IMG/VR virus record: IMGVR_UViG_3300031999_000219
Coordinates: 1-22,069 of that record
DNA length: 22,069 nt
Origin: a virus
Direction: 5' to 3' (one strand)
Both the position numbers and the translations under genes were made by a program. How positions within the stretch are numbered: the first letter of the stretch is position 1; every line of letters starts with the position of its first letter. The notes under the pieces were generated by a model. The model was not told where the DNA came from and did not search any database. It saw only the letters and a list, made by a program, of their open reading frames with translations. This document shows positions 5,459 through 13,552 of this stretch, piece after piece.

Positions 5459-7604
5459 GTTCTTTGGGAAAGGAAAAGAAACCATAGGTGAAAAGATTTG
5501 GGATTGGGAGAACTTTCAGACAACGGAAGGTTATCCTGTTTCTGATAAACTTATGGATTGGGTAATTGGCCAAGATAATGCTTTAAAAGAAGCTAAACTT
5601 TGCATTGATGAATGGGTACATAAGTTAGAATGGATACAGAAAGAAGACTGGTGGAAGGATTTTGATAATCCTGAAAAACTTAAGCCTCCGCCTAAAGAAT
5701 CTCTTCCTCCTGGGCCATTTCTAATGTTACTTGGTGATCCGGGAACAGGTAAGTCTCTCATAGGAAGAGCATTATCAATCTATATGACGGATCTGTACAA
5801 GGAAAAGAACATCAAACTTTACGATGTTCTTTCTTGGCCTAATAAGATCATTCCTTCTGAACCAAAAGTATCTGTACACCCTTCTCCTGAAGGGAAAAAG
5901 AAAGTCAAACAGATATCGACTAAAGTAGCAAAGAAAGGAAGATTTACGAGATGGGGATTCAAAGCAATCTTCATGCTTATGATTGGAATTGGCCTTTTCA
6001 TATTGTCTTATGTTGCTATTAGCGGGACACTCGATTGGATTAACAATATTGTCTGGGATCCTTGGTTTGGGACGCGTGTTCAGGAAGCTTTTAATAACAA
6101 CTTTTTACAGTATGTTATACAAGCTTGTATGATGGGAAACATCCAGGTTATTATGGCTGGAGTTATGGCTCTATCAATGGGTGGAATGCTATACTTCTTT
6201 GGAAGAATGTCTGGAGGGTTTGGTAATTCTTCAAAGGGGATCGGAGGAGCTTCCAATACAAGTGCTCCTAAGATAATAGTAGATAATTCTAGTGGAAGAG
6301 CACCATTTATAGATGCCACAGGACATGGAAGTTCACAACTGTTTGGCTCCATAGCATGGGATCCCTACCAAACAGGAGACTTAGGCACTCCCGAACATCA
6401 AAGAGTTTCAGCGGGAGATGTCCATAGAGCCAATATGGGCGTCCTCTACATAGATGAGATTAAAAACTTAACAGGTGCGGAAGCTATTACTCTTCTAACA
6501 ATTCTAGAAGATGGTCAGATGCCTATTGCTCTGAGAAGCCAGAGCCATGGTGGGGATACTGCTGCAATGGCTGTCTCTACTGAACCAGTTCCGGCCCTAG
6601 TATTCTTAGTTGTTGCTGGTAATCTCGACAGTGTATGCCAGATTCACCCAGCATTGATGGATAGAATCTACGGATATGGTAAGATAGTAAGAATGAAAAA
6701 TGATATGCCCAATTCAGTAGAGAATAGAAGGAAGTTGGTACAATTCATAAGTCAAGAAGCAGGAAGATTTAAACTTCCTCCTGTCTCTAGGGAAGCTTGT
6801 ATTGAGATAATAAATGAAGCACGAAAGAAATCTGGCAAGAGCGATGCACTTACAACTAAGTTTAGAACATTAATTACTATCATTAAGACTGCTGGTGTTC
6901 TTGCCATCAATGAGAAAGCTCCTACAATCTTAGGTAAACATGTGAAGGCAGCAATTTGTGAACATTGCAAGACGATAGGAAGACAGCTTCTAGAGAATTA
7001 CTTGGAAGAATCAGCAAAGTTCAGAGAACTAAATCCTAATGGTGTTCTTATGGGGCAGATATATGGATTAGCTGTCTTTTCTGAAGGTAGTGAGATGATG
7101 GGTGCTGTACTTAGGATAAAGGGACAAATGACCAAACAGAAGAAGAGTACAGGAGGATTCTACAATGTTACAGGGACTGCAAAGAAAGATGCACAGTATA
7201 TAGGAGATTCCATTTCTAAAACACGTGCTGTGATCATGAAGAAGTACAAAGTAGATATCTCTAAGAACTACTTTACACATCTAGACTTTGCACAAAGTTA
7301 TCATGTAGATGGGCCCAGTGCTGGAGTAGCAATGACAGTTCTTCTATGTTCTCTATTAGAAAAGAAGAAGATAAGACAAGATATTGCTATTACTGGAGAG
7401 ATCAACATAGATGAGGAGGGAGTCTTTGAGGTCACTGCTATAGGTGGAGCACATGAGAAGATAGAGGCAGCACAAGCTAGTGGTTTCAAGACAGTTCTTA
7501 TTCCTTACAAGAACTTTATTCATTCAATCAATCCTAAAGACTATAAGATAAAGGTGATAGGCGTTAAGAATCTTGATGATTGCCTTAAGGAGTTGTTAGT
7601 TTGA
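5442..7604 (+). CDS. lonB: Membrane LonB-type ATP-dependent protease, 720 aa
   Basis: This is an AAA+ serine protease of the archaeal LonB type. Residues from the chosen start: Walker A GDPGTGKS (98-105); two membrane segments inserted between Walker A and B (about 174-194 and 228-255), the hallmark of archaeal LonB; Walker B VLYIDEI (334-340); sensor Asn in AGN (394); arginine finger in ALMDR (408); protease Ser626 in DGPSAG; and catalytic Lys673 in IGGAHEK. All key residues are present, so it should be an active membrane-anchored protease. I chose GTG at 5442, with AGAGGT 8 nt upstream and a 17-nt overlap with the portal gene. An in-frame TTG at 5391 lacks a ribosome site. Its location inside a virion operon is unusual; possible roles are degrading host regulators or quality control during assembly at the membrane. 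Confidence 0.92.
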   Translation: MSKNNEFFGKGKETIGEKIWDWENFQTTEGYPVSDKLMDWVIGQDNALKEAKLCIDEWVHKLEWIQKEDWWKDFDNPEKLKPPPKESLPPGPFLMLLGDPGTGKSLIGRALSIYMTDLYKEKNIKLYDVLSWPNKIIPSEPKVSVHPSPEGKKKVKQISTKVAKKGRFTRWGFKAIFMLMIGIGLFILSYVAISGTLDWINNIVWDPWFGTRVQEAFNNNFLQYVIQACMMGNIQVIMAGVMALSMGGMLYFFGRMSGGFGNSSKGIGGASNTSAPKIIVDNSSGRAPFIDATGHGSSQLFGSIAWDPYQTGDLGTPEHQRVSAGDVHRANMGVLYIDEIKNLTGAEAITLLTILEDGQMPIALRSQSHGGDTAAMAVSTEPVPALVFLVVAGNLDSVCQIHPALMDRIYGYGKIVRMKNDMPNSVENRRKLVQFISQEAGRFKLPPVSREACIEIINEARKKSGKSDALTTKFRTLITIIKTAGVLAINEKAPTILGKHVKAAICEHCKTIGRQLLENYLEESAKFRELNPNGVLMGQIYGLAVFSEGSEMMGAVLRIKGQMTKQKKSTGGFYNVTGTAKKDAQYIGDSISKTRAVIMKKYKVDISKNYFTHLDFAQSYHVDGPSAGVAMTVLLCSLLEKKKIRQDIAITGEINIDEEGVFEVTAIGGAHEKIEAAQASGFKTVLIPYKNFIHSINPKDYKIKVIGVKNLDDCLKELLV

Positions 7605-7732
7605 CAAAGGAAAAGAGTAAGATACGTGATGATGTATCTATTGTTCTAATTGGCCCAGACGGCAAAGTAAAGAATAAGAAAGAAAGTGTGAAAGAGAAAA
7701 TTGAAAAAGTATTGAAGGAACTTCTCACTTGA
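7601..7732 (+). CDS. Small charged protein, 43 aa
   Basis: This short gene is easily missed. It begins with TTG at 7601, overlapping the LonB stop (TTTGA), with AAGGAG 8 nt upstream, and ends in TGA overlapping the TTG start of the glycosyltransferase. The product is Lys/Glu-rich with one beta-like segment, DVSIVLIGPDGKVKNKK (residues 11-27), then an amphipathic helix (KEKIEKVLKELL). The central LIGPDGKVK resembles LYDKTGKVK in the surface protein encoded at 8943. I cannot assign a function. The spacing and ribosome site argue that it is translated. Confidence 0.6.
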   Translation: MTKEKSKIRDDVSIVLIGPDGKVKNKKESVKEKIEKVLKELLT

Positions 7733-8889
7733 AAGACTTTAGAATACTCTGGCATTCTGTTGCTCCTTTCATTACCACCGGATATGGAATAGTAACCAAG
7801 AACTTCGGATTAAGGATAGGTAATCTTTATTCCACAGTCATTTCTTGTTACTATGGAATGCATCCTGGAGGATCTGTTGTATTCTCTGGAACCAAGTGTC
7901 TTCCTACCACTCTAGACGATTGGGGTAAAAGTTCAGTTGAGCATTATATCAAAAACTTTAGTATAAATCTCCCTATTCTTCATACAGACTTCTGGCCATT
8001 TTCTTGGTTTGCTAAGTTACCTCATTCTTTCTTGTATGGTCCCATAGATTCTTATTCATACATAGCACCTGATATTGAGACAATGAAGGATTTCAAATAC
8101 TTTGTTCCTTGTTCCAAGTTTGGTGCACGGGTATATGAGAGTTTAACTAAGAAGAAACCAACTGATATGATTCCCCATGGAGTAGATACTAAAGTATATA
8201 TTCCAATAAAAAGGACAGATTGTAGGAAACTCTTCAACATAAGAAGAAATGATATTGTCATTGGTGTTGTATCGGCTAATAATGATCCTGAACCTAGGAA
8301 AGGATGGGATGATATCTTTATGGCAATAGAACGATTTCTAGAAGAATTCCCATCAGAGAAGAAAAGACTTAAACTGTTTGCTTTCACTAAGCCAAGTCAG
8401 AGAGAAGGTTATGATCTGCCTACCATGGCTAGATCTTGTCATCTCGAGAACAATGTTACATTCCCTGAACACCTTATACAAATGGTTGGCCTTCCAGAAC
8501 CCGAAATGGCTAAGTTATACAACTGTTTCAATTTCCTCCTTAATGCTTCCAGAAGAGAAGGATTCTGTCTACCAGTTCTAGAAGCACAAGCCTGTGGGGT
8601 ACCAGTGGTTGCGCCCAGATCTTCATCTCTAACTGAATTGGTTGAAGGTCATGGATTCATGGTTAAAGAAGGACCCAAAGTCTTTGCTCAACGTGGATGG
8701 GAATGTCATAAGATTGATCCAGAAGATCTTTCAAAGAACTTGGAGAAAGCTTATTTTGATATAGAACTTAGAAGAAAATACTCGAAGGCGAGTCATGAGT
8801 TTGCTCAACAGTATGATTGGGATCTATTGTTTAAGAACAAGTGGGTTCCTCTTCTAGACTCCTTCAAGAAACTGAAAGAGATAAAGTAA
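7729..8889 (+). CDS. Glycosyltransferase, GT-B fold (GT4-like), 386 aa
   Basis: This is a retaining sugar transferase using a nucleotide-activated sugar. The N-terminal Rossmann domain begins with FRILWHSVAPFITTGYG (4-20), which includes the Gly-rich acceptor loop. The linker has PHGVDT (149-154). The C-terminal domain contains the EX7E donor-binding motif (E277 and E285 in EGFCLPVLEAQACGVPVVA) and SSLTELV (299-305). Full length is typical. The start is TTG at 7729, overlapping the preceding 43-aa ORF, with AAGGA about 10 nt upstream; the next in-frame ATG would remove the first domain strands. No membrane segment is seen, so it is probably cytosolic. In this virion operon it may glycosylate a capsid or fibre protein or alter the host surface; the acceptor is unknown. 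Confidence 0.9.
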   Translation: MKDFRILWHSVAPFITTGYGIVTKNFGLRIGNLYSTVISCYYGMHPGGSVVFSGTKCLPTTLDDWGKSSVEHYIKNFSINLPILHTDFWPFSWFAKLPHSFLYGPIDSYSYIAPDIETMKDFKYFVPCSKFGARVYESLTKKKPTDMIPHGVDTKVYIPIKRTDCRKLFNIRRNDIVIGVVSANNDPEPRKGWDDIFMAIERFLEEFPSEKKRLKLFAFTKPSQREGYDLPTMARSCHLENNVTFPEHLIQMVGLPEPEMAKLYNCFNFLLNASRREGFCLPVLEAQACGVPVVAPRSSSLTELVEGHGFMVKEGPKVFAQRGWECHKIDPEDLSKNLEKAYFDIELRRKYSKASHEFAQQYDWDLLFKNKWVPLLDSFKKLKEIK

Positions 8890-8899
8890 GTCGTCAATC

Positions 8900-8908
8900 T
8901 TTAAATAT
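8900..8908 (+). promoter_or_regulatory. TATA-box-like element before the surface protein
   Basis: TTTAAATAT lies 35 nt before the ATG at 8943, within the 53-nt gap after the glycosyltransferase. It fits an archaeal TATA box, giving a very short leader that still includes the GAAGGG ribosome site. It suggests separate expression of the following virion gene. Confidence 0.45.
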
Positions 8909-8942
8909 CTATTCTCTTCCTTCATTAGTAGAAGGGAATAAA

Positions 8943-9407
8943 ATGGAAAACAAAGTTAACATTAAAGGGCTCACGGGCGAATTTGACTTAGTACTGTATG
9001 ATAAGACTGGCAAAGTGAAGGAAAGAAAGCATGTTAAGAACATCACGGTTACTACAGGATTCCAAGCAGTATCAGACATGATGGGTAAGGCCTCTGCTCA
9101 ACCAGTAGGATTTACTTATTGTGGTATAGGAACAGGTACTATTGCTCCAGCAATAGGAGATACTAACTTGGGTACTCCAGCAACATGTCTAGCAGGTGGA
9201 TACACAAGTTCTTCAGCTACAGTTTGGGCTAATGCGACTACATTTGGTGCTGGTGTTGGTACTGGATCTATTACTGAGGCAGGGATGTTTAGTAGTACAT
9301 GGACTACTGGTGTCGGTACTACAATGCTTTGTAGACAGACCTTTGGAGTAGTTACTAAAGGTGCAGCCGATACTTTAGTCGTTACTTGGCAATATACTTT
9401 GTCGTAA
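8943..9407 (+). CDS. Putative virion surface/tail protein, 154 aa
   Basis: This is a beta-rich, Gly/Thr/Ala-rich protein. Layout: an N-terminal strand pair with DLVLYDKTGKVKERKHVKN (17-35), then TTGFQAVSDMM, then the pattern IGTGTIAPAIGDTNLGTP, then Thr/Ser-rich strands ending in LVVTWQYTLS. The 'kN...TG...iGtGt.apa..DtxLgt' arrangement is common in phage minor tail or fibre-associated proteins. The start is ATG at 8943, with GAAGGG 7 nt upstream and a TATA element at 8900; the longer reading frame back to 8841 would overlap the glycosyltransferase and has no ribosome site. A strong terminator follows, so the gene may form a single-gene transcript. The exact virion position is unknown. Confidence 0.65.
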   Translation: MENKVNIKGLTGEFDLVLYDKTGKVKERKHVKNITVTTGFQAVSDMMGKASAQPVGFTYCGIGTGTIAPAIGDTNLGTPATCLAGGYTSSSATVWANATTFGAGVGTGSITEAGMFSSTWTTGVGTTMLCRQTFGVVTKGAADTLVVTWQYTLS

Positions 9408-9443
9408 GATAAAGTGTCCAAGTAAAGATTAATCCCTGACCCT

Positions 9444-9492
9444 ATTTCATTCAGGTCGTTGAGCCGGCTCATGAATGAAATCTTTTCTTTTT
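9444..9492 (+). terminator. Hairpin and T-tract terminator
   Basis: ATTTCATTCA (9444-9453) pairs with TGAATGAAAT (9472-9481). The loop contains the perfect 10-bp palindrome GAGCCGGCTC (9461-9470), so a branched or longer structure is possible. A T-rich tract (9482-9492) follows directly. This ends the upstream transcript before the fibre operon. Confidence 0.75.
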
Positions 9493-9529
9493 CTATTCAT
9501 AATTCTAAAGAGAACAGGGGAGGAAGAAG

Positions 9530-9985
9530 ATGACCGATTTTACGAAAGATCTCACCGAGGATATGAATTTTTCAAATCTTCTCAAGTCCCTCAAGAATTT
9601 AAAATCGATTACAGAACAACCAAGTCTTACTAACGCCTTTGATAGAATCGTAAATTATTTTGTACCAATCCTTGAAGGATTCTTCTTAAGTGGATTCTTA
9701 GGTTTATCGGGATACAGAAAATGGATTCAAATTGATCCTGTTAGTGGAACAGGGACCAATTATCCAATCAAATTTACCGTCTATAAACAAACAGTTACCC
9801 CTCTCTACATAAATATCATGGCTTTTACTCCAGTCGTGGATGTTACAGATATATTCTATCTAGAACCGGATTGTATGAAAAACATTAGATTTGGTCCGGG
9901 AGGGTTTATTGTAAAAAGTGGTGGAACCTGGCAGAAAATCCTCTGGTATACTCGGCGGCTAATTGTTGTGGAGGAGAAAAGTTAA
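9530..9985 (+). CDS. DUF2341-related small protein, 151 aa
   Basis: I cannot name a function. Residues 1-35 are polar and helical. Residues 38-61 are hydrophobic (NYFVPILEGFFLSGFLGLSG) and could be a membrane or assembly helix. Residues 62-86 (YRKWIQIDP...GTGTNYPIKFTVYK) match the opening strands of the DUF2341-like domain that starts the next gene; the rest is beta-rich and not DUF2341-like. The gene has a strong ribosome site (GGGGAGG) and follows the terminator, so it opens a new operon. Its TAA overlaps the ATG of the fibre gene (TAATG), indicating translational coupling. It may be a fibre partner, adaptor or chaperone. Confidence 0.65.
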   Translation: MTDFTKDLTEDMNFSNLLKSLKNLKSITEQPSLTNAFDRIVNYFVPILEGFFLSGFLGLSGYRKWIQIDPVSGTGTNYPIKFTVYKQTVTPLYINIMAFTPVVDVTDIFYLEPDCMKNIRFGPGGFIVKSGGTWQKILWYTRRLIVVEEKS

Positions 9986-12900
9986 TGGTTAACTGGATTG
10001 CTGGTGCTTGGACTTGCCGTAAAAGTCACTTGATTACTTTAAGTGCTGGTGCTGGAACCAACTATCAAGTAGGAATTAAAGTCTATAAGACTACAGGTAC
10101 TGATGGTACTGAAACAGTCAATGGAGTCACTATGGGTAAGGTCTATGTAGGTTCAAGTTGTAGAGATGACTTTGGTGACATAAGGTTCACCGATAATGAT
10201 GGCAGTACTGAACTGGATTATTGGCAAGACCCAGACCTTCTTGTTAGTACCACTTCATCAGTGTTCTGGGTAGAAGTCAAAGATACACTTGAGTCTGATG
10301 CTACAATATATGTTTACTACAACAATGCTGCCCAAACAACAACAAGTAATTTTACTAATACAATGCTTACTCCAGCAGCTAATCCAACATTTACTTTACA
10401 TGGATCATGGGAAACATCTACTTATAACATTCAAACAACTCCTGGAAATACGAAAGTGGCTGATAATAATTATGGTTACATGACAACTAATGACTTATGG
10501 ACTGCCCAAAATGAGGGGTGTGATTGGGTATGGGACTTAGGCACAACAGCTACTAGAACTTTTGTTAGATGGAAAGCTAATGCTACTAGAAATGGTTCTT
10601 ATGCATTGTCTTTTGTAATAACATTACAATCATCAACTAATAATTCTGTTTGGGATACAAAAACAACTTACACATTTACAGAGACAGGTTCTAAAGCCGT
10701 AGCCACAACAGCAATGGGTACAGGTTATAGATATTTCAAGGTTGATCAATGGTCTAGTAGTCTTGTTTTAGTTACTGATGGTCAAACACATGTTGATTCT
10801 GTTTATGCGTCCAAGTATGTTAGTCCTGAACCAGCCCATAGTACTTGGGGAGGACCAGAACTTACTCCTAAGAGTCTCACAGAAACCCTCAAAAAAACAA
10901 GTACTGTCCTCGGTAGGTTTGGCAAGTCTCTTTCATGTGTATTGGGTTTAAGTAACAATGCTAGTACGGATTACATTCACATTCCTGGAACGGTTACAAA
11001 GACTCTATCAGATGCCTTGGCAATGGTTAATATAATTACTAATAAAGTTAGTAAGTCTCTTGTACAGACTTTGGCTCTGAGTGACATTCAGACAAGGGTA
11101 TCGACATTCCTTAGAGAATTCACAGATGGTCTAGGGCTCAGTGATGTCTTCTCATACATCCAATCAATGAATGTAAGTCTAATAGAAACACTAGCATTAG
11201 CAGATATACAGACTAGAGTATGGGAGTTCTATAGGGCATTCACATCCATATTGGGAACATCTGATACTATATCAAGAACAGCATCTTACTTCAGAAGCTT
11301 TCAATCTTCACTTGGATTGTCAAGTACTATCTTCAAGAGAACAGCTAAGTCCTTCATAGAAACCTTAACATTCACTGACATTCAAACAAGAGTTGCTGAA
11401 TTGTATAGGACATTTGTATCTACATTAGGAATGATTGATAGTGTTTCAAGAGAAGCATCATACCTTAGGAGTTTAACATCTACACTTGGACTTAACGATA
11501 TATCTTCACAGATATCATCTTATCTGAGAGACTTCATAGAGGTTTTAGGATTTACTGAAATACAAACAAGGGTATGGGGCTTCTTTAGTGCCCTATCATC
11601 CACACTAGGTATAACTGATGTATTTTCGAATGTCTCATCCTATCTTAAGAATTTCACAGAGAACTTAGGACTTGGTGATCTCTTTTCGTATACTAGCTTG
11701 ATAAACTTCACTCTCATACAGACTTTAGCATTATCTGATGTGCAGACTAGGATACTGAACTTCTCTAGGGAATTTATATCTGCATTAGGTATGATTGATA
11801 CAATCTCGGAAGTAGGTTCCTACCTTATAAATTTAACATCGACATTAGAATTATCAGACTTATTCTCAAGTTCTTCATCTATCCTTAAAATCTTTACAGA
11901 ACTTCTCGGGCTTATAGAAATACCCTCAATTCTCACATCAATCTTAAGAATTCTTACTTTAGGTATGAATGAAACAATCTCAAGAATAATGTCTTACTCT
12001 AAAAATCTCATTGAAATTCTATCTTTTCTAGATACCATTTCAAATGGGTATCTAACACTCGTTACTCTGATAGAAGATCATTCCTTTCCATTCCTAAGAG
12101 AGAGCATAATGAAAACCAGTGAGAAAACATTTGTTGAAACTAAAGGATGGAATGAAATTTTAACGAAGAAAGTAGGAAAAGCCCTAAGTTCAATTATGGA
12201 AATAGTTTCTTCGGTTACTTCGAAGTTTCCTCTCCTAATTATCGAATTATTTGAAATGGCAACGTTAAGTGAGGTTATCTCTTTTACACGTTTAACAATT
12301 CTTTCTCTAACTTCTACTCTTTCTGTTCTCGGATCAGTATCTAAAGATATCACCAAAACCATCTTTTCCGCTTTCTCTCTTGCAGATATTTCGGTAATTC
12401 AATCTTTTATAGAACGATTGGAAGTTATAAACCAAATTAATGTTATTTCAGTCCTTTCACCTTGGGTTGAAAAACTTCTATCTGAAATATTAGAACTAGA
12501 AACAGTATTTGCCCAAGGTACTACTTTAAACATGAATGAAACTATTCTGTTTTCATCCAACTTGCTTGGTGTTTTCAGAAGCCTAGTTATAAAAGAAATC
12601 TTAAGTCTAATTATTACATTACAAAAAGACTTCTCAATCATGAGAAATCAGTCAATCTCTCTTCTCGATCACGTTTCAATACCAATTTTGAACCTCTTCG
12701 AATTGTTAGGAATCTTACATTCATCTTCAAAGAAGATCCTGAAAGTTACAGAAGAGAATTCAAGTATTCTATGGTCTCTTACTCTTATTCAAAAGAAGAA
12801 TCTAGTGCAAAGTATTTCCATCCTTACCTCTTTGTCTAAGAAGGTTTCCAAAGTCCTATCGGCAATCTTCACCATTACCGATAATGTTACTAACTCCAAT

Positions 12901-13221
12901 GTTTTTCTTTCGATATTGAGTGAAATCTTACATCTTACATCTCTGATCACTATGTCATTAACAATTCGGAAAACATTTACAGAGATAATGTCTCTCGTTC
13001 CTTTGTACACTAATCCTTCTAGGACCATTAGGACTTTACTTGAAACTATGATTTTGACACACGATTCTACCTCACCCTTCCTTCTTGGATATATTTATGC
13101 ACGTCTTGCAATTACCCAAGGATATTATGAAGTAAAGATTCTTCTAAAAGATTTCATAACTTCACTCAAGGTTAGAGAAGGAATAAATAGATTGAAACAA
13201 ACAATAAGAGTAGGTCGATGA
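9985..13221 (+). CDS. Long repeat-rich tail fibre/adhesin, 1078 aa
   Basis: This is a probable host-recognition fibre. Residues 5-125 form a DUF2341-like domain (RK..LITL.AGAGTNY at the start, DFGDIRFTDNDGSTELDYW at 62-80, TIYVYYNN at 107-114), a beta-sandwich found in surface proteins. Residues 137-278 look like a discoidin (F5/8 type C)-like sugar-binding domain (CDWVWDLG, TFVRWKA, YRYFKVDQW). From residue 297 the protein consists of repeats of about 20 aa with consensus S-x-x-x-T/S-L-G-L-S-D-x-x-S/Q-x-x-x-x-x-L/F-R, clearest at 361-658 and increasingly degenerate to about 1040. The C-terminus is basic. No signal peptide is seen. A GGAGG ribosome site precedes the ATG, which overlaps the previous TAA. 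The repeats probably build a long trimeric or helical shaft. Confidence 0.8.
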   Translation: MVNWIAGAWTCRKSHLITLSAGAGTNYQVGIKVYKTTGTDGTETVNGVTMGKVYVGSSCRDDFGDIRFTDNDGSTELDYWQDPDLLVSTTSSVFWVEVKDTLESDATIYVYYNNAAQTTTSNFTNTMLTPAANPTFTLHGSWETSTYNIQTTPGNTKVADNNYGYMTTNDLWTAQNEGCDWVWDLGTTATRTFVRWKANATRNGSYALSFVITLQSSTNNSVWDTKTTYTFTETGSKAVATTAMGTGYRYFKVDQWSSSLVLVTDGQTHVDSVYASKYVSPEPAHSTWGGPELTPKSLTETLKKTSTVLGRFGKSLSCVLGLSNNASTDYIHIPGTVTKTLSDALAMVNIITNKVSKSLVQTLALSDIQTRVSTFLREFTDGLGLSDVFSYIQSMNVSLIETLALADIQTRVWEFYRAFTSILGTSDTISRTASYFRSFQSSLGLSSTIFKRTAKSFIETLTFTDIQTRVAELYRTFVSTLGMIDSVSREASYLRSLTSTLGLNDISSQISSYLRDFIEVLGFTEIQTRVWGFFSALSSTLGITDVFSNVSSYLKNFTENLGLGDLFSYTSLINFTLIQTLALSDVQTRILNFSREFISALGMIDTISEVGSYLINLTSTLELSDLFSSSSSILKIFTELLGLIEIPSILTSILRILTLGMNETISRIMSYSKNLIEILSFLDTISNGYLTLVTLIEDHSFPFLRESIMKTSEKTFVETKGWNEILTKKVGKALSSIMEIVSSVTSKFPLLIIELFEMATLSEVISFTRLTILSLTSTLSVLGSVSKDITKTIFSAFSLADISVIQSFIERLEVINQINVISVLSPWVEKLLSEILELETVFAQGTTLNMNETILFSSNLLGVFRSLVIKEILSLIITLQKDFSIMRNQSISLLDHVSIPILNLFELLGILHSSSKKILKVTEENSSILWSLTLIQKKNLVQSISILTSLSKKVSKVLSAIFTITDNVTNSNVFLSILSEILHLTSLITMSLTIRKTFTEIMSLVPLYTNPSRTIRTLLETMILTHDSTSPFLLGYIYARLAITQGYYEVKILLKDFITSLKVREGINRLKQTIRVGR
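11065..11958 (+). repeat. 60-bp coding repeats (20-aa units) with a 180-bp higher-order period
   Basis: Within the fibre gene, the unit x-T-L-G-L-x-D-[IVT] recurs at residues 459, 479, 499, 519, 539, 559, 579, 599, 619 and 639, an exact 20-residue (60-bp) period; earlier copies at 361, 381, 401, 421 and 441 are similar. The segment IQTR[VI] recurs in every third unit (units starting at 459, 519, 579), giving a 180-bp super-repeat, while LGMID recurs 120 residues apart (479, 599). Units have diverged strongly at DNA level, so this is an old array. Confidence 0.85.
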
Positions 13222-13547
13222 TGATGGCTACGAAAATAAATCTTGTGAAAGGGGACATCAATTACGATCTTCAATTCTCTATCTATGATTCGGATGGAAC
13301 TGTTGTAAGTCTTGCTGGGGTTTCACATATCTATCTGAAAATAAAGAAATATCAACAGGCTTCTCCTGTAACTAGTTTAGAAGGTTCAATTCTTAGTCCT
13401 TCCTTGGGAACTTGTAAATTCGATGTTGCAGAGACTTTTAAGACAGATTATGGTGAATATAGAGCAGAAATAGAAATTGATTTCACGAATGGAAAGATTC
13501 TTACTGCTCCTGGTATCACCATCATCGTTCAAAATGATTTGAGTTGA
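13218..13547 (+). CDS. Small beta-rich virion protein, 109 aa (baseplate-upper-protein-like)
   Basis: The N-terminal pattern (INLVKGDINYDLQFSIYDSDG, then VSLAGVSHIYLKIKK) resembles the immunoglobulin-like N-terminal domain of phage baseplate/receptor-binding proteins (BppU type), with alternating strands to the end. There are no catalytic motifs. The first ATG (13218) overlaps the fibre stop (ATGA); two further in-frame ATGs follow at 13221 and 13224, and the true start could be any of these. Its position after the fibre gene suggests an attachment or tip protein. Assignment is by fold-like pattern only. Confidence 0.6.
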   Translation: MMMATKINLVKGDINYDLQFSIYDSDGTVVSLAGVSHIYLKIKKYQQASPVTSLEGSILSPSLGTCKFDVAETFKTDYGEYRAEIEIDFTNGKILTAPGITIIVQNDLS

Positions 13548-13552
13548 TAAAT

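Noticed and set aside
8841-8942. Longer start for the surface protein
   Set aside because: Overlaps the glycosyltransferase; ATG 8943 has GAAGGG and a TATA element upstream.
9412-9420. AAGTGTCCA copy resembling the 3643-3651 operator
   Set aside because: A single 9-mer match without the paired spacing; likely chance.
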